From Glandiceps talaboti (Eukaryota; Hemichordata; Enteropneusta; Spengelidae): a stretch of 64,000 nt of DNA. The notes beneath the pieces were generated by a model, which did not search any database, had not been told where the DNA came from, and saw nothing but the letters and a program-made list of their open reading frames with translations. The stretch covers positions 22,588,003 through 22,652,002 of the forward strand of contig NC_135551.1 in assembly GCF_964340395.1 (NCBI RefSeq), written 5' to 3'. Both the position numbers and the translations under genes were made by a program. Positions 51,722 to 64,000 of this stretch are shown one piece after another (the first letter of the stretch is position 1; every line of letters starts with the position of its first letter).

Positions 51722-51949
51722 CCACACACACACACACATACATACAGACAGACAGACAGACAGACATACATACATACATACATACATACAGACAGACTTA
51801 CACTCATGTATGTATGTATGTATGTATGTATGTATGTATGTATGTATGTATGTATGTATGTATGTATGTATGCATGCATGCATGCATGCATGTATGTATG
51901 TATGTATGTATGTATGTATGTATGTATGTATGTATGTATGTATGTATCG
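51722..51949. repeat. Strand-switching microsatellite: (CA)n/(GACA)n/(CATA)n then (TATG)n
   Basis: (CA)n 51723-51738, (CAGA)n 51746-51766, (CATA)n 51766-51790, a short unique bridge, then (TATG)n 51808-51871, TGCATGCA repeats 51871-51890 and (TATG)n to 51946. The second part is complementary to the first, so the tract can fold back on itself. Confidence 0.96.
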
Positions 51950-53100
51950 TCCTTTGTACACACATGGATATATAAACCTGATATGTAAATAATCAAACTG
52001 TTTTTATGCGTGTTATGAGCTGCATAACTATTTTAGTGACATACGGATAATAGTTTATTATCGATGCACACATAAGTCATGTTCGTGACTAGCAATTAGA
52101 TTTCAGTGTAGCTGGTTGGATACTGTTTATCAGTGTACAGTTGCACACACGTGTTGAGAGCTAATCTGATCCGTTGGGTGCTGTATTGGCTGTATGACGT
52201 TGTCCAAACACGGCTGCCTTGAGCTAAGGACATTGTGAAGCAGTTTGACCTACATAGCTGGTAAGGATCCAGCGATTTTCGAACGTCGACGTCGTAGGTC
52301 ATTTGTGACTCTTGATAATGCAAGGAACGTCGCTGCCTGTTTTCTGTATACAGAACTGTTGCATATCAAGAAACTACACTAAGCTTTGGGATGTGTTCAC
52401 CATAAATCGCCTGTCACTGTGTGGTTAAAGAGAGATCGCACGCAGAATACAATAAGGCTTACTACTCAGTGAGTTCGTTTACTAAATCTTTCGCGTTCTT
52501 TGTGATGCTAACAGTCGGTGAGGTATACATTTCTTCATGTGCCGTTATAATTCTGATTTAGATATCAGTTCTGTGACAAGTAAGGCGGTTTTTATTTTTG
52601 TTAGATGTGACCTTAGAAATGACTTTCCATTACCTACCGTCTGCGGCAGCATGTATGAAGCAGTGCCTTTCATTTCCTGTTAAGTGGATTTGAGAGTAGC
52701 GATTCTTGACGTGTACTCAGTTAATGGAAATGTTCCAACTTGCAGATTTGTGTTATGTATCATATCTTATATGGACCGTTCACATATAAGAGACCCGTGG
52801 ATGGAGAAGGTAACTACTTCTGAAGTAATCGAATCCACATTACACTTATTGGACTGCGGGGGTCGGCGATTGTTGGACATTGCATATCGGCTCTCTATGT
52901 ATAAACACGCACGATAATGCTAAACGTGTGGCGTCCTCATTTTGTAAATGGCATGCATGACAATTCGACTAAATATCTCACAATTTAGGTAGACTAGAGT
53001 ACCAGCTGTGACATACGTTGAAGAGCACTTCCACTGACTTTGTGAATGATAAAAATACGTTTTCCGGTCTGCGCTATTCATCTTAGCTGTCAATCAAAAT
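51950..53100. other. Mostly non-coding; GC-richer patch at 52.1-52.9 kb
   Basis: Contains a 10-bp palindrome ACGTCGACGT (52283-52292), flanked by TGACCTAC and GTAGGTCA in inverse orientation. The 77-codon frame at 52684-52917 includes a donor-like GAGAAG/GTAACT but starts without an ATG and is not called. Confidence 0.35.
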
Positions 53101-53375
53101 AGAAGTACGACTCTTTGCATTGTGGATTCCTCTGCACGATAACACAGCATTCAGTGTTGTCGAAGTCGCCGACTATCTCAACTACCCTGACTCTAAACTG
53201 TGTACTGATTTTTGTGTGTTCTCACTTATCGACAACATGGCTCAAGTCTGTCGTCTTCGTTCTGTTTACATGCTTGGTTCAAGATTGGCATCACTGAACT
53301 CAAACGCATCATTACTGAGGCTCACAACGTCGCTGATGCTGTGGCTGATTTTACAAACTCTTACCTCGTCCACAG
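53101..53375 (+). pseudogene. Coding-like exon or decayed gene fragment with a frame switch
   Basis: Two overlapping frames both look coding. From about 53102 to 53280 one frame reads LFALWIPLHDNTAFSVVEVA and on through ADYLNYPDSKLCTDFC, with many C-ending codons. From about 53260 another frame reads FKIGITELKRIITEAHNVAD and on to FTNSYLVHR, again with C-ending third positions, and stops at a good donor CACAG/GTATTT. A single small indel near 53240-53270 would join them, so this looks like an old exon broken by a frameshift, or a retrocopy. The GC level is clearly above the flanks. An acceptor-like AAAATAG precedes 53102. The protein family was not recognised. Whether it is alive, dead or an assembly error cannot be told here. 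Confidence 0.35.
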
Positions 53376-56300
53376 GTATTTACTTTTCAATGTATTAGTC
53401 AAATTGAATTCATTCAATGAACGAGCTTATAGTATGGTGAAGTGAGACTATGGTATAGATGGACACTGTGATCTGGTACGTGGGTACAGTATAAATATGA
53501 ACACGACGAGAAGGCAGTTTGTTATTTATGTTCGTGAGCAATCATAGAAATGTTAGGTATTCAACGATATGAATATTTGTGTAAGCTAAGACGAGTGACA
53601 AATATGATCACGAATGCCGCCAAATGATTGCATACCGTATCGACATACGTAGAGTGAGACAGAAACGAGCAGTGTAGCAATACAAAGGGTACATTTTCCA
53701 TCGCGATCGCACTTTGATACGAATTCCCTAATGACGCCGCTCAAACACGTATCGTACAATTTACTACTGCTGAAATAGTCCAGGCGAACAATATCTGGCC
53801 AATATAAACACAGACAGAAAAAAAAGAAAAAAATGTGTTGATTGATGGCACCCATGAGAATTACCAACATTCCCTTAAAAAATACAAAGCTATCCAAATG
53901 GATTCGTTCAGCTCCAGGGAACAATGTATCCATTAACCAAAAACAAAACTTTCACATGGTTTAGCGATTGTAGTTTCCCTGCCAAACATTTTCATTTCAT
54001 AGTGGCACTTGAATTATTTGACGAAGTGAATATACCTAGTTTAAAAGATGCCCATTTCATTGCAGCGAGAATCAACAGTTATCTCTCCCTTTCCGTCCCT
54101 CGCATATATACGCTTACCGACTCTTACGCTCGACTGCTCGCTTGCTCATTCGCTAAAGGTTAGAAAAGTTAACTAATATATATGTTATACATATACATTC
54201 TCAATTATAACATTGGGCAGGTTTTATCACCACACGCATCCCTGATGCACAGTGCGTAGCAAATTATTAGTACCACTGCCACGGTAACTTTCTAATAACA
54301 TAGCCATCCCATCGTCCAAAGTCTTCTGGGTGGCATTGGTTGAACGCGGTATCTTTATTTTGTTCGATAAGCTTTGCCATAAATTATATATTTACCGTAA
54401 ATGTCCACCATTTCGCCCAATGTTTTCTGAGTTCTATCTGTTCAAAGGTGTATTTTAATTTTGTTCAACCTATCAAATTGTGGACACAACACGTTTGTCC
54501 TTATGTAGCTTTATTCTATAGTATGGAAAATGGTAAGGTTTAACATTCATATGGTGTATGGATGCAAGTTATCTTTGGCAATTTTTATCATATATCATTA
54601 CCTTGATAGCGATCTCTGACTCTCTAGCACAATATTTCTGCCCTAAATTGGCCATACCGGGAGCAGGCTTGTAAAGTTTGTCCTCGTGTTTCTAAAACAC
54701 TAGTTTAAGCAAATAAACCCAATACCGATGCAGACAACGTTGCATGGGACGTAACAAAACACACACATCACTAGAAAGATTCCATGCTGTCAGCGGCCTC
54801 TGGACGAGTAAATATAGAATTGGGCATTATTAGTCAAACTACATAGCGGTACTTTACTAAGAAGGTCAGGTCGAAATATGACATTGTCAAATTTGTGGGC
54901 CTCTTTCACAGATGTTCTTACTGATTAGCAATAATTTTATCTATTATTCTTATTCTTATTATTTACTTTTTGAAAGAACCCACAAATTAACATCAATCTT
55001 TATAGCCCTTGTGTTAGTAGTGACTAGATGTCAGACTAATTCATAAAGACATATCCTTTATATATCAAAGGCGACATCATGGTTCCGTTGTCAGCAGCTT
55101 GTCACCATAGAGCAAATACTGACGACCCTTGTAGACTCGTTCAAGATTCGACTTAGCGAGTGTATCCAGTAAAGTTTTATGTGCACCATTTTAATTCTGT
55201 ATTTTAATGTATAGTGTCCAAATTACAATACAGTTATACATGATTTTAAAATTACAGTGCTTATCGAAGTGCTACCCAATGTCGGTCCACAGAATACTAA
55301 AACGTAACAATCGAATGAAAGCATGAATTTTATACTAAGCACAATGTGATACCAGGGGTTCTCCATTTACGTACTATACAACCCCTAATGAACAGAACAA
55401 CATTAACAAAAATCACAGCAACTAACACAGTACAGAACAACCTATAAAAAAGAATAAATACAACAGACGAACAACAAAAACCATCCATCGTAACTGCAAT
55501 GTAGAAGACATCATTTAAATAATTTATGTGTTAATTTATGTGTAAATTTATGTTTTGATAATAATATTCATCAATAAAGCTGGGTGCTGAAATGCCGAAC
55601 ACTCTGTGCATTCTAACTTTTACCGGCATGTTTTTAGTATAAACATCGATGGCAACATACACAGAGATTATACAAACTGTGTAGTAGTACTTGTTGAGTA
55701 AGCACCCCTACGTGTGCAATTTATAGCCAGTCAGGTCATGTTGTCAGGAATGTAATGATAGGCATGAAACGTATTTACTACTAATTGGGGTGATTGGAGT
55801 TTTAACCTTACACCCTGACAACTTGACTATATAATTTACAACTAACGAATGAACTAACAATTTAACATGCCTACATGCGTTTGGTTGAATTGAAGTAAGG
55901 TTAGAGAAATATCTCAATTCATTTATTAATAGGTATGGATAACAGCTGCTCGTATTCAACGGAAACTCAGTGTGTTTCATTGTATGGACGCATTGTAGCT
56001 GACTGGCTTGGCGATAGACTAAAGCAGACACGCGCGATATGAGAAAACAGGCTTTTAACATCGAGTTTCTACAGCCGTCGGTGGTAAATACATATAGGGT
56101 TGGCACGATGTTGATTGAAAGGGGATTAAAAATTGTATTTTGCTCTATCGGTGTTACGTTCGTTACAGGCAATGCCGACCACGCATTTGATGTAGATTAA
56201 ACGCCCAACATTTAATGCTCTGAATAAGAATCAGATGTATTTTACGGCCGTATGAGAAACTTGAGTTTAATTAAACCGCTTTACAACGTTAACATATCGT

Positions 56301-56801
56301 AAAACATAGCCTCGATACACTCTAAATGTGCTATAAATGCAGACGAGATTTAGTCCATATTGAAACTCAATTGTATTGCATATGTGTGTCTCTAAATTTA
56401 CCTACATTTAGTCACTTTGTCTATTCACGTTCAAAATAACCAGCAGTTTTCTTGAACATTTGGCTTCAGAAGTTGGGTGTACTATACTATTATAGTACAT
56501 ACTATGTCAGAAATACTTGTTTAATTGCCGCCGCTGTCGTATATGTATTCATAAAACATGCGTTTGTACATGCCCTCCGGAAAAGCTGGTATTATGGTAT
56601 TAGAAGTAAGAACGTTACGTTTTATACCGCGATAGTGGACTAGCAAACCAAATTAGCTGTAAGATTTTAAATACGATATCTGTATGTTTGTACACACGTT
56701 TCTTTCTTCATTTTGTATGCAATAAATTGTACTATTTGTTACGATCAATATTGTAAGGTTAAACTTTTACTGACATATGAATTCGACGGTTCAGATGAGT
56801 A
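53376..56801. other. Non-coding sequence
   Basis: The frame at 53924-54163 reads partly protein-like, and a TTTCATTGCAG acceptor lies within it near 54065, but no continuation was found. The 142-codon minus frame at 55744-56172 has no recognised domain. Nothing else recognised. Confidence 0.35.
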
Positions 56802-56820
56802 TATTTATTTATTTATCTAT

Positions 56821-56871
<51 letters not shown>

Positions 56872-56876
56872 TTATT
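56802..56876 (+). repeat. (ATTT)n microsatellite
   Basis: About 18 ATTT units with one ATCT variant. Confidence 0.97.
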
Positions 56877-57062
56877 ATCGATGTTGATGATTGTTCAAGT
56901 GGTTGTCTTTTTTCTGACAGCAAAATGTATGGCTATCAATAACTCAGTGGATAACAAAAATCACCTTGAATAATTCACGACTAATTTCTCACTGTCTTCC
57001 ATTTGCCAGTATATCATTAGTGTCAACTGTTTGTAAATTTACGAAAATTTACATACACTAAA

Positions 57063-57320
57063 ATGGCTTCTCTACTGTTCAAAGCAATTGGATTGCTTTT
57101 GTGTGAATTCAATGTATCTATAGTAAACCGCAATGCTGAAATCAATGAAAAAATCGCTTGGCTACAGCAACAACAGGGGGATATAGTTCCACAAATAGGC
57201 CAACAGTCAAAGACAGATTTCCTTGGCCGATCGATACGAATACGGTCGCACATGTTGAAGCTTATAGACCTAACATTTCCGTCATGTACACTGCAGAAAA
57301 TACATTCTAATACCTTTTAA
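57063..57320 (+). CDS. Small intact ORF of 85 codons, hypothetical
   Basis: An ATG in good context (AAAATGG) starts a complete frame ending TAA. The N-terminus MASLLFKAIGLLLCEF is hydrophobic and could act as a signal or anchor. The middle is polar, with a run of four Gln near residue 37, then basic sequence (GRSIRIRSH). No domain was recognised. Caution: CTAAAATGGCTTCT also occurs at about 49396, and AAAATGGC is a component of a dispersed repeat in this window, so the start may be repeat-derived. Confidence 0.22.
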   Translation: MASLLFKAIGLLLCEFNVSIVNRNAEINEKIAWLQQQQGDIVPQIGQQSKTDFLGRSIRIRSHMLKLIDLTFPSCTLQKIHSNTF

Positions 57321-59519
57321 TCAATGTAATTTGAATTTTAGATAAATGCATGTTTGGAATTCAAGAATTGAGTTGTTTGAAAACGTTTGTTCAATTCCCA
57401 TGTTGAAAATTCCATGGCATATCTTCTTGATATAATATAATCTTTGAAAAAAGCAGACGAATTTGGGAATTGATTAGAGATTGCGATATGTGCCACTCAG
57501 CCTTTCAAATCAGGAACGTGTATGTGGTATGTTGTTTAATTTACCATCGCTCATTCAGTGTAGTATAGACCGCTGCCTTTTCTGTACAGTAGTTATGCAT
57601 TAAAATCATGAACGGCTTTTCACAACGAGAGCATAAATCTTAATCCAAACGAGTTATAGGATTCGTATAACGCGCATGCTTCTTTCAATACAAGTCGCAG
57701 TGACTCTCTAATGAGCACCCAGTGTTATTGAAAAGTAATGCCCCATTTCCTGATGAACCAGGTTTAAACTGAATGCCTTCCGTAAGTCTTGAGTTTTTTG
57801 TTCCTATACATAATAATTGCTGAAATGCAAAAGTCAAGGCTATAGTACATGATATACCCACCCCTCAATTGGCAAAAAGGTGTGCCAAACTAGAAGAATG
57901 TGAAAGGACTTTGTGATCTCAATCTAAGTATGTAATGGAACAGGTGTAATGGTATTTTGAAATGAAACTATTCAAATTTAGAGATACAGACAGACATACA
58001 GACATACCCCATGCATACAGAACAAATGTTAGGATTGGTTATTGGTATCATGTGAACATAATGACCTTTTGTTTAGTGTCATGAATCTGTAATTGTTATG
58101 CCCAATATTCGGTCTACAAGGTGCATCAATACATTTTACTATTTGTCATTAGAGTGGTTATTCTTTGATGGATTCACTGTATTATCTATATTCAAAATTC
58201 AAACCCTCGTAACATCGCTAGTACGCATGGGAAAGTTTACATACTTCATGGTAAGCACGACACAGGTCTATACTTCGATTCTATACAAGTTGTTTACGGC
58301 AACATCCTTATGTAACACTCAGTTCAAGAATTTCGCGATGCATGCCACAATGAAGTGAATTCGCTTGGTTTCTCGAAATCTAAAAATCTAATCTGGACAG
58401 AAACGTATTCATATATAAGCTTATTTCGATATACGTACCTTTTAATACAGGCGACAAGGATATTGTGAACGGTATGGTCTAGAACGAAATCAGTCGAAGT
58501 CGGAAAATTGGGGAAAAATGACCCTATTCAAGCACTGAGTAGCCCAACATAACAACATTTACTTTTCTCATTTGCATTGTCGAGATTATGTTAATAAATG
58601 CACTGCGTTTTGGCATTATAATCGCTCCTCAGTATCGAAAGATTTATATTTTTTTCAATTTCGATCGAAGAAGAGATTGTATGGATTTATCTTGGCGAAT
58701 TCTCCAGCAAGATTGCCCACAGATGTGTTTTATTTATCGTGGTTTGCGACGTTTAGATCGTTGGGTCAATATTCAAACTGGGATAGGTCAAACCGTAACA
58801 AGAGTTTCTAACAATTTACAGTTGACATGCGATCTGACATGTTTACCAAATCTTAAGGAGTTCTAGCCATTACCCTAAAGAAAATGTGCACCAAATTTTA
58901 ATTGACTTGAGCCAGTCGCTTTTTTAGGAAATGGTCAGACAGACAGACAAACAGACACACACATAATTTTCATCCCCAATATAAAACCCTCCTTACGGAA
59001 GGTAAAAATGGGAATTTCAAACGCAGAATTCTTGATACCGTTTGCGAGAGAATTTGAAATAGCTTAAAGTTTAACTACCTAAAACGTAGGCATTAGTAGA
59101 ACAAGTTCAAGCTACGTGCTAAAAGCAGAGAATATAATCTGATGGGAAGTATAAAGGAAATAGGCAGGTAGAAAAACTGTCACGTAGACGAACTAGCAAA
59201 CAAACAAATAGATTCCGTTAGGCTTAACAGTAGCAATAGCACTCTTTTGAAAATACCTTAGGTGGTATGTGATAAGCAAGTTTGACCTTGAACTTATTAT
59301 GGACATTTCAATACCATCTTACCAAATTACATGATTTTTATCAGTAAAATAGTAAATTGAAGGCTCGCAGGATTTAGGAGTGATTGCCTATAAAGCAAGT
59401 CGACGGTTCCCCCACAAGGTTAACGTCATAATGCAACCATGATGAAATCACAGTTGAAAGCAAATTATTCACACATCACCATCTATTAAGGGTATGTCTT
59501 GTCTCCTGTTTTTTTTTAA
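57321..59519. other. Non-coding, repeat-rich sequence
   Basis: Beyond the repeat at 57.76 kb, GACAGACAGACAAACAGACA at about 58936 followed by ATAAAACCCTCCTTACGGAAGG is typical of an invertebrate repeat tail. Two overlapping plus frames at 58572-58866 end just before it and probably belong to the same repeat. Confidence 0.4.
57758..57860 (+). repeat. Dispersed repeat pair (partner at 33.55 kb)
   Basis: CCAGGTTTAAACTGAATGCC, TTCCGTAAGTC, CATAATAATTGCTGAAATGC, AAAGTCAAGGC and TACATGATATAC align in order with 33546-33650. It is followed at 57984-58005 by GACAGACATACAGACATACC, the sort of short tail found at repeat ends. Confidence 0.45.
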
Positions 59520-59910
59520 CTTCGATGGTAGTTTACAGTGGCCATATGGATGAGGATTGGGTATTTGTTTTGGAATTGTAATTCATAAAAGGCTTCCTAC
59601 CTGAAAAAATCAATCTGAAAAAAACATTGACAATGTCTGTTTTTAACTCGATAAATCGCAACATTAATGAATTAAAGTGTAAAAGCTTTGTTATTGTACG
59701 TACATTAACAAATATTTGACATATTTTGTTCTTTTACTTTTTATACCTTTTTGCAATGGTGTGAGTTACGAAGACAGCCTTAGTCAATGTTATTTGATAT
59801 TCATTTTTCAAATAGGAAGTCATGATAAAATTGTTTTATAAATTCAAAATTCAAAATAAATGACCCAATCCTCTCATCCATATCCATTGGCCACTTTAAC
59901 CCTCAGACGT
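59520..59910. mobile_element. MITE-like element with ~65-bp terminal inverted repeats
   Basis: The left arm (AGTGGCCATATGGATGAGGA, then TTGGGTATTTGTTTTGGAAT, ending ...GGCTTCCTAC at about 59602) is matched in inverse by the right arm (AGGAAGTCATGATAAAATTG...TGACCCAATCCTCTCATCC...ATTGGCCACT, ending 59895). The ~230-bp interior is AT-rich and non-coding. The similarity to the relative at 42.7-43.0 kb continues past GGCCACT into TTAACC(C)TCAGA, so the true ends lie a little beyond the clear arms and no target duplication could be fixed. A non-autonomous DNA transposon is the simplest reading; the superfamily is unknown. Confidence 0.6.
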
Positions 59911-61255
59911 AAAGCTAAAGTCTTAAACGTGTAATTACAATAGTCAAATAAGCTATCATATTCTTACTGCAATAGTATAACGTTTCACTTGTTTCAAGCC
60001 AAATCAAACCAAATCAACCAAACCAAACTAAACCAACACAATAAAGTTTAAATTCGGAAACAATGTTCTTATACCCTATGGACATGACTTGGAGCATCGT
60101 TTTTCCCAACGGTTCCGGAGATCTGTTTTGATCAGCGGTTATTCCATTGCCCTTTGCTCGTAGTCTTGAATTAGCAACAAAGTTTGCCAATGCCCCAAGG
60201 ACGAGTATTGGCTCAGAAGAATATCCCATGCCAAAGACTGGGATTTTTGACAGCTGTTTAACAAAAGTCACCCTGACGTGAATATAAATATCACATCAAC
60301 TTACCCACCCGAGATTTGAATAAACTGAAGTTGGCTAAGTGGAACACTTTATAAAATGTATCAAGGTCCAAATATAATAGTATACGAAGTAATATGGTTT
60401 GACTTCAATCCTTGAAAAATCAAGTTAATGTAGACGTTTCGAGCTGTGTCTTATCCACAGTGTAAAAGGCTATATCAGCAGAGGAATAAGTTGAACCAAA
60501 TCAAATATATGAATAGGGAGAAAGGCCAATGCATTTCGAAATCTTCATCAGCAAATCAAAGAAGGGCAACTGATAAAGGATTTAATAAACACATCTAGAT
60601 GTAGGTATAAGTTGAACAAAATCAATGTGTGTAAAAGAGAATGATGAAATGGCTACATTTGGTCCATTTGAGTTTACGATATATACATTTTCAGGCCGAC
60701 CTTGAACTCATCTATGTTAATGGCTGTAGTCCTTACAATACATGAAAGATACTATCAATTTAAAATATGATAAAAGAAGAAACAAGATATCCAAAACCCA
60801 CGTAAAGTATGTCTAGTAATTGCAAATCTAAATCAGAAGGTATCAGTTGCTAAAGAGCTGAGTAAGGCCTAAAACAAATTGTTTGGTTCCGGTTACCTGA
60901 CTCCACCTAGTTTCTCACTGCCGACCACAAAAGTTTGTTGACATGTTCGAGAACAAAAATAAAATCGCAAAAATTTTGAAGTCTCACGAGAAATAGTGGA
61001 TGTGGAAAACTTAAACTTAAAAAGACAATAATTATGAAACCGTTCTTCCAATCTGTAATGAATGTACATCTAATAGGAAGAAATAAATAATACAGAGGCC
61101 ATTTGGAAAACAATGGAAAACCTAAATTAGACACTCACACATGAAAAAAACATATACTAATATGAAATAAAAAATCTACCTACCCCACCTATTCTAAACT
61201 TGAGCGTAATCGGAACCACACAATTATTTATATTACGTGTGTATACTAGTTTCAG
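59911..61255. other. Non-coding sequence around the 60.4-kb motif region
   Basis: Starts with an AACCA-rich low-complexity patch (59996-60040). The 85-codon minus frame at 60014-60271 has no domain and runs into that patch. Confidence 0.4.
60425..60660 (-). repeat. Penelope-like/hammerhead-like motif region with a ~120-bp duplication
   Basis: On the minus strand, CTGTG-loop7-CACAG (60444-60460) is followed by CTCGAAACGTC, the sequence pattern found around hammerhead ribozymes of Penelope-like retroelements. About 100 bp upstream in that reading a second motif CTGATGAAG...TTTCGAAATGC occurs (60534-60551). AAGTTGAACCAAATCAAATA at 60488 recurs as AAGTTGAACAAAATCAATGT at about 60608, a ~120-bp tandem duplication. 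No reverse transcriptase frame is nearby, so at most this is a remnant of an element end. Confidence 0.35.
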
Positions 61256-61428
61256 TACATATAATAGAAGGGGTTAATGGTTATTATAGACCTAGCGAAG
61301 GAATTTATCTCTCGTGTGAACCCAGAATATTGGCTGTTTGGAATATATCTAGGGAAAGTGAACTGGTATTTTATAGAAAAGTGGAACAAATAGTATTATA
61401 TAACACCTGTGAAGGGACATCTCACTGA
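61256..61428 (+). CDS. Candidate terminal exon, unknown protein
   Basis: An acceptor-like ATACTAGTTTCAG ends at 61255. The following frame of about 57 codons (HIIEGVNGYYRPSEGIYLSC and onward) ends in TGA at 61428. It mixes charged and aromatic residues. It is the first of three plus-strand islands of this type within 2.7 kb, but the frames cannot be shown to belong together: each ends in its own stop. No family recognised. Confidence 0.18.
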
Positions 61429-61891
61429 TCTTCATTTAGGAATGCACTCTTATATGTTTTATATGATTGTTTTTCAATTGGCGAGCTATAGGCATATGTT
61501 GTAGGCATTGAAATGAACATCTGGTCATTGTTGGCCTAAGTAAGTGGTGAAGTTTTTGAAACATTCAGTGCTTTTTGAGTGGTATATAATTATTGACATC
61601 CAGTGAAAAATAATAATAGTTATTGAACACCTTGGTAAGGGATATATAACTGTTCTAAATGAGGGTAATGGTAATATTCATTTTATTGACCTCTATGGCT
61701 ATTTACGGTCCGAGTGACCAGTGAATTTATTGACGCCGGTTTAAGTCCTGTCCAGACAGTACAAATTAGACTTTGTTGAACGTCTCACGTTTAACGAGGG
61801 CAAGAACACTTTCAACCATCGGAAATCGTGTCAGGTTTGTAAACATGTAATGGATTGAGGAGTTGTATACAATATATCTTAATTTCATTAG

Positions 61892-62096
61892 TACTGAAAA
61901 CATCTGCAGAAGGAGGCCTTTTTTCGCGTATGACAATAAACTTCCTGTTGAAATAATGGACATGTATGACGACAATAAATCAATTTTGAACGAACTACAA
62001 CTCGGCATTTTTATTCCTATGCCTGAATCAGTGAGTTCAAAAGAAATGAAAAGACTGCGAACATTTTGGATGGATGATGGGGGTACATTTGCTTGA
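61892..62096 (+). CDS. Candidate terminal exon, acidic protein end, unknown
   Basis: An acceptor-like TTAATTTCATTAG ends at 61891. The frame continues to TGA at 62096 and carries LPVEIMDMYDDNKSILNELQ, then IPMPESVSSKEMKRLRTFW, an acidic and lysine-rich composition typical of protein. A second possible acceptor, CATCTGCAG, lies 18 bp further in. The opposite strand is also open across this stretch (61766-62185, 139 codons, no early ATG), so the strand is not certain; the plus reading is preferred for its charged residues and the acceptor. No family recognised. Confidence 0.28.
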
Positions 62097-63744
<1,648 letters not shown>

Positions 63745-63946
63745 CAAATTGATAAGTATCATTTTGGGTCTGGTTAGAATCAGAGACTTGGCCTTATTTA
63801 GTAGAGACAGCGACAGTGCAGCTATAGACTGTCGGTACATTGAAAGATCATTACTGACTAAAGAGATACTTAAGAATAGAAAGGAAGGAGATCACTTCTT
63901 AGCAAAATGTCTATGGTATCTATTCACCCAAAATCAACAAGATTAA
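63745..63946 (+). CDS. Candidate terminal exon, basic protein end, unknown
   Basis: A strong acceptor CTTCATTTATTCAG ends at 63744. The frame runs one base plus 66 codons plus TAA and reads GLVRIRDLALFSRDSDSAAI, then KEILKNRKEGDHFLAKCLWY and ends NQQD. The balanced charge and lack of low-complexity residues are unlike the neighbouring AT-rich frames. It ends close to the window edge, so a 3' UTR or further sequence lies outside. No family recognised; a relation to the islands at 61.3 and 61.9 kb is possible but unproven. Confidence 0.33.
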
Positions 63947-64000
63947 TTACTTGAAATTAAAAACTGTCTGACGTTAAGTCATGTGTTTTCTGAAGAATTG

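Noticed and set aside
58572-58866. Two overlapping plus ORFs of 79 and 92 codons
   Set aside because: They overlap in different frames, run straight into a GACA-rich repeat tail and show no domain, so they are more likely part of a repeat body.
59536-59900. TTAA target duplication (piggyBac-type) for the 59.5-kb element
   Set aside because: The TTAA after the right end is also present in the related copy at 43.0 kb together with further shared bases, so it belongs to the element rather than to a target site.

Overview
This is a non-coding-dominated stretch of an animal nuclear genome, most likely a marine invertebrate (amphioxus, hemichordate or lophotrochozoan; the phylum cannot be fixed from the sequence alone). 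The evidence is an AT-rich background, many long di- and tetranucleotide microsatellites, tRNA-derived SINE-like sequences, several families of short dispersed repeats, no dense ORFs or operons, and coding potential that appears only as short exon-like islands with splice signals. Most open frames in the window are translations of microsatellites.

Only one island is recognisable by family. At 20.53-20.72 kb a plus-strand exon has an ATG, a signal peptide, one TNF-receptor-type cysteine-rich module and a splice donor. It looks like the first coding exon of a TNFR-superfamily receptor whose remaining exons I cannot find here. Weaker exon candidates lie at 2.99-3.25 kb (+, terminal exon with a tyrosine-rich tail), 17.71-17.82 kb (-), 30.39-30.48 kb (+, signal-peptide-like first exon), 53.10-53.38 kb (+, coding-like but frameshifted), 57.06-57.32 kb (+, small intact ORF) and 61.26, 61.89 and 63.75 kb (+, three terminal-exon-like islands). 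None of these could be assigned to a family, and nothing links them into one transcript.

The rest is repeat biology. The most distinctive is a family of five foldback-like elements (8.1, 9.3, 11.8, 31.8 and 32.9 kb). Their arms are inverted arrays of a ~43-bp unit around a conserved centre, with matching inverted termini. Other families are a ~0.5-kb repeat at 3.4 and 10.5 kb, a MITE-like element with ~65-bp inverted ends at 59.5 kb and a diverged relative at 42.7 kb, a hairpin family at 13.2 and 48.5 kb, a CCATATTGGATTC-containing family (5.6, 19.3, 50.4 kb), tRNA-derived SINEs (34.7 and perhaps 36.2 kb), and a Penelope-like motif region at 60.4 kb. Minisatellites include a strictly 28-bp array carrying TGACGT half-sites (13.9-14.2 kb), a 105-bp higher-order array (24.65-25.03 kb) and a ~100-bp degenerate array into which an (AT)n tract has expanded (47.2-47.6 kb).

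No rRNA, functional tRNA, CRISPR array, operon or intact autonomous transposon was seen.
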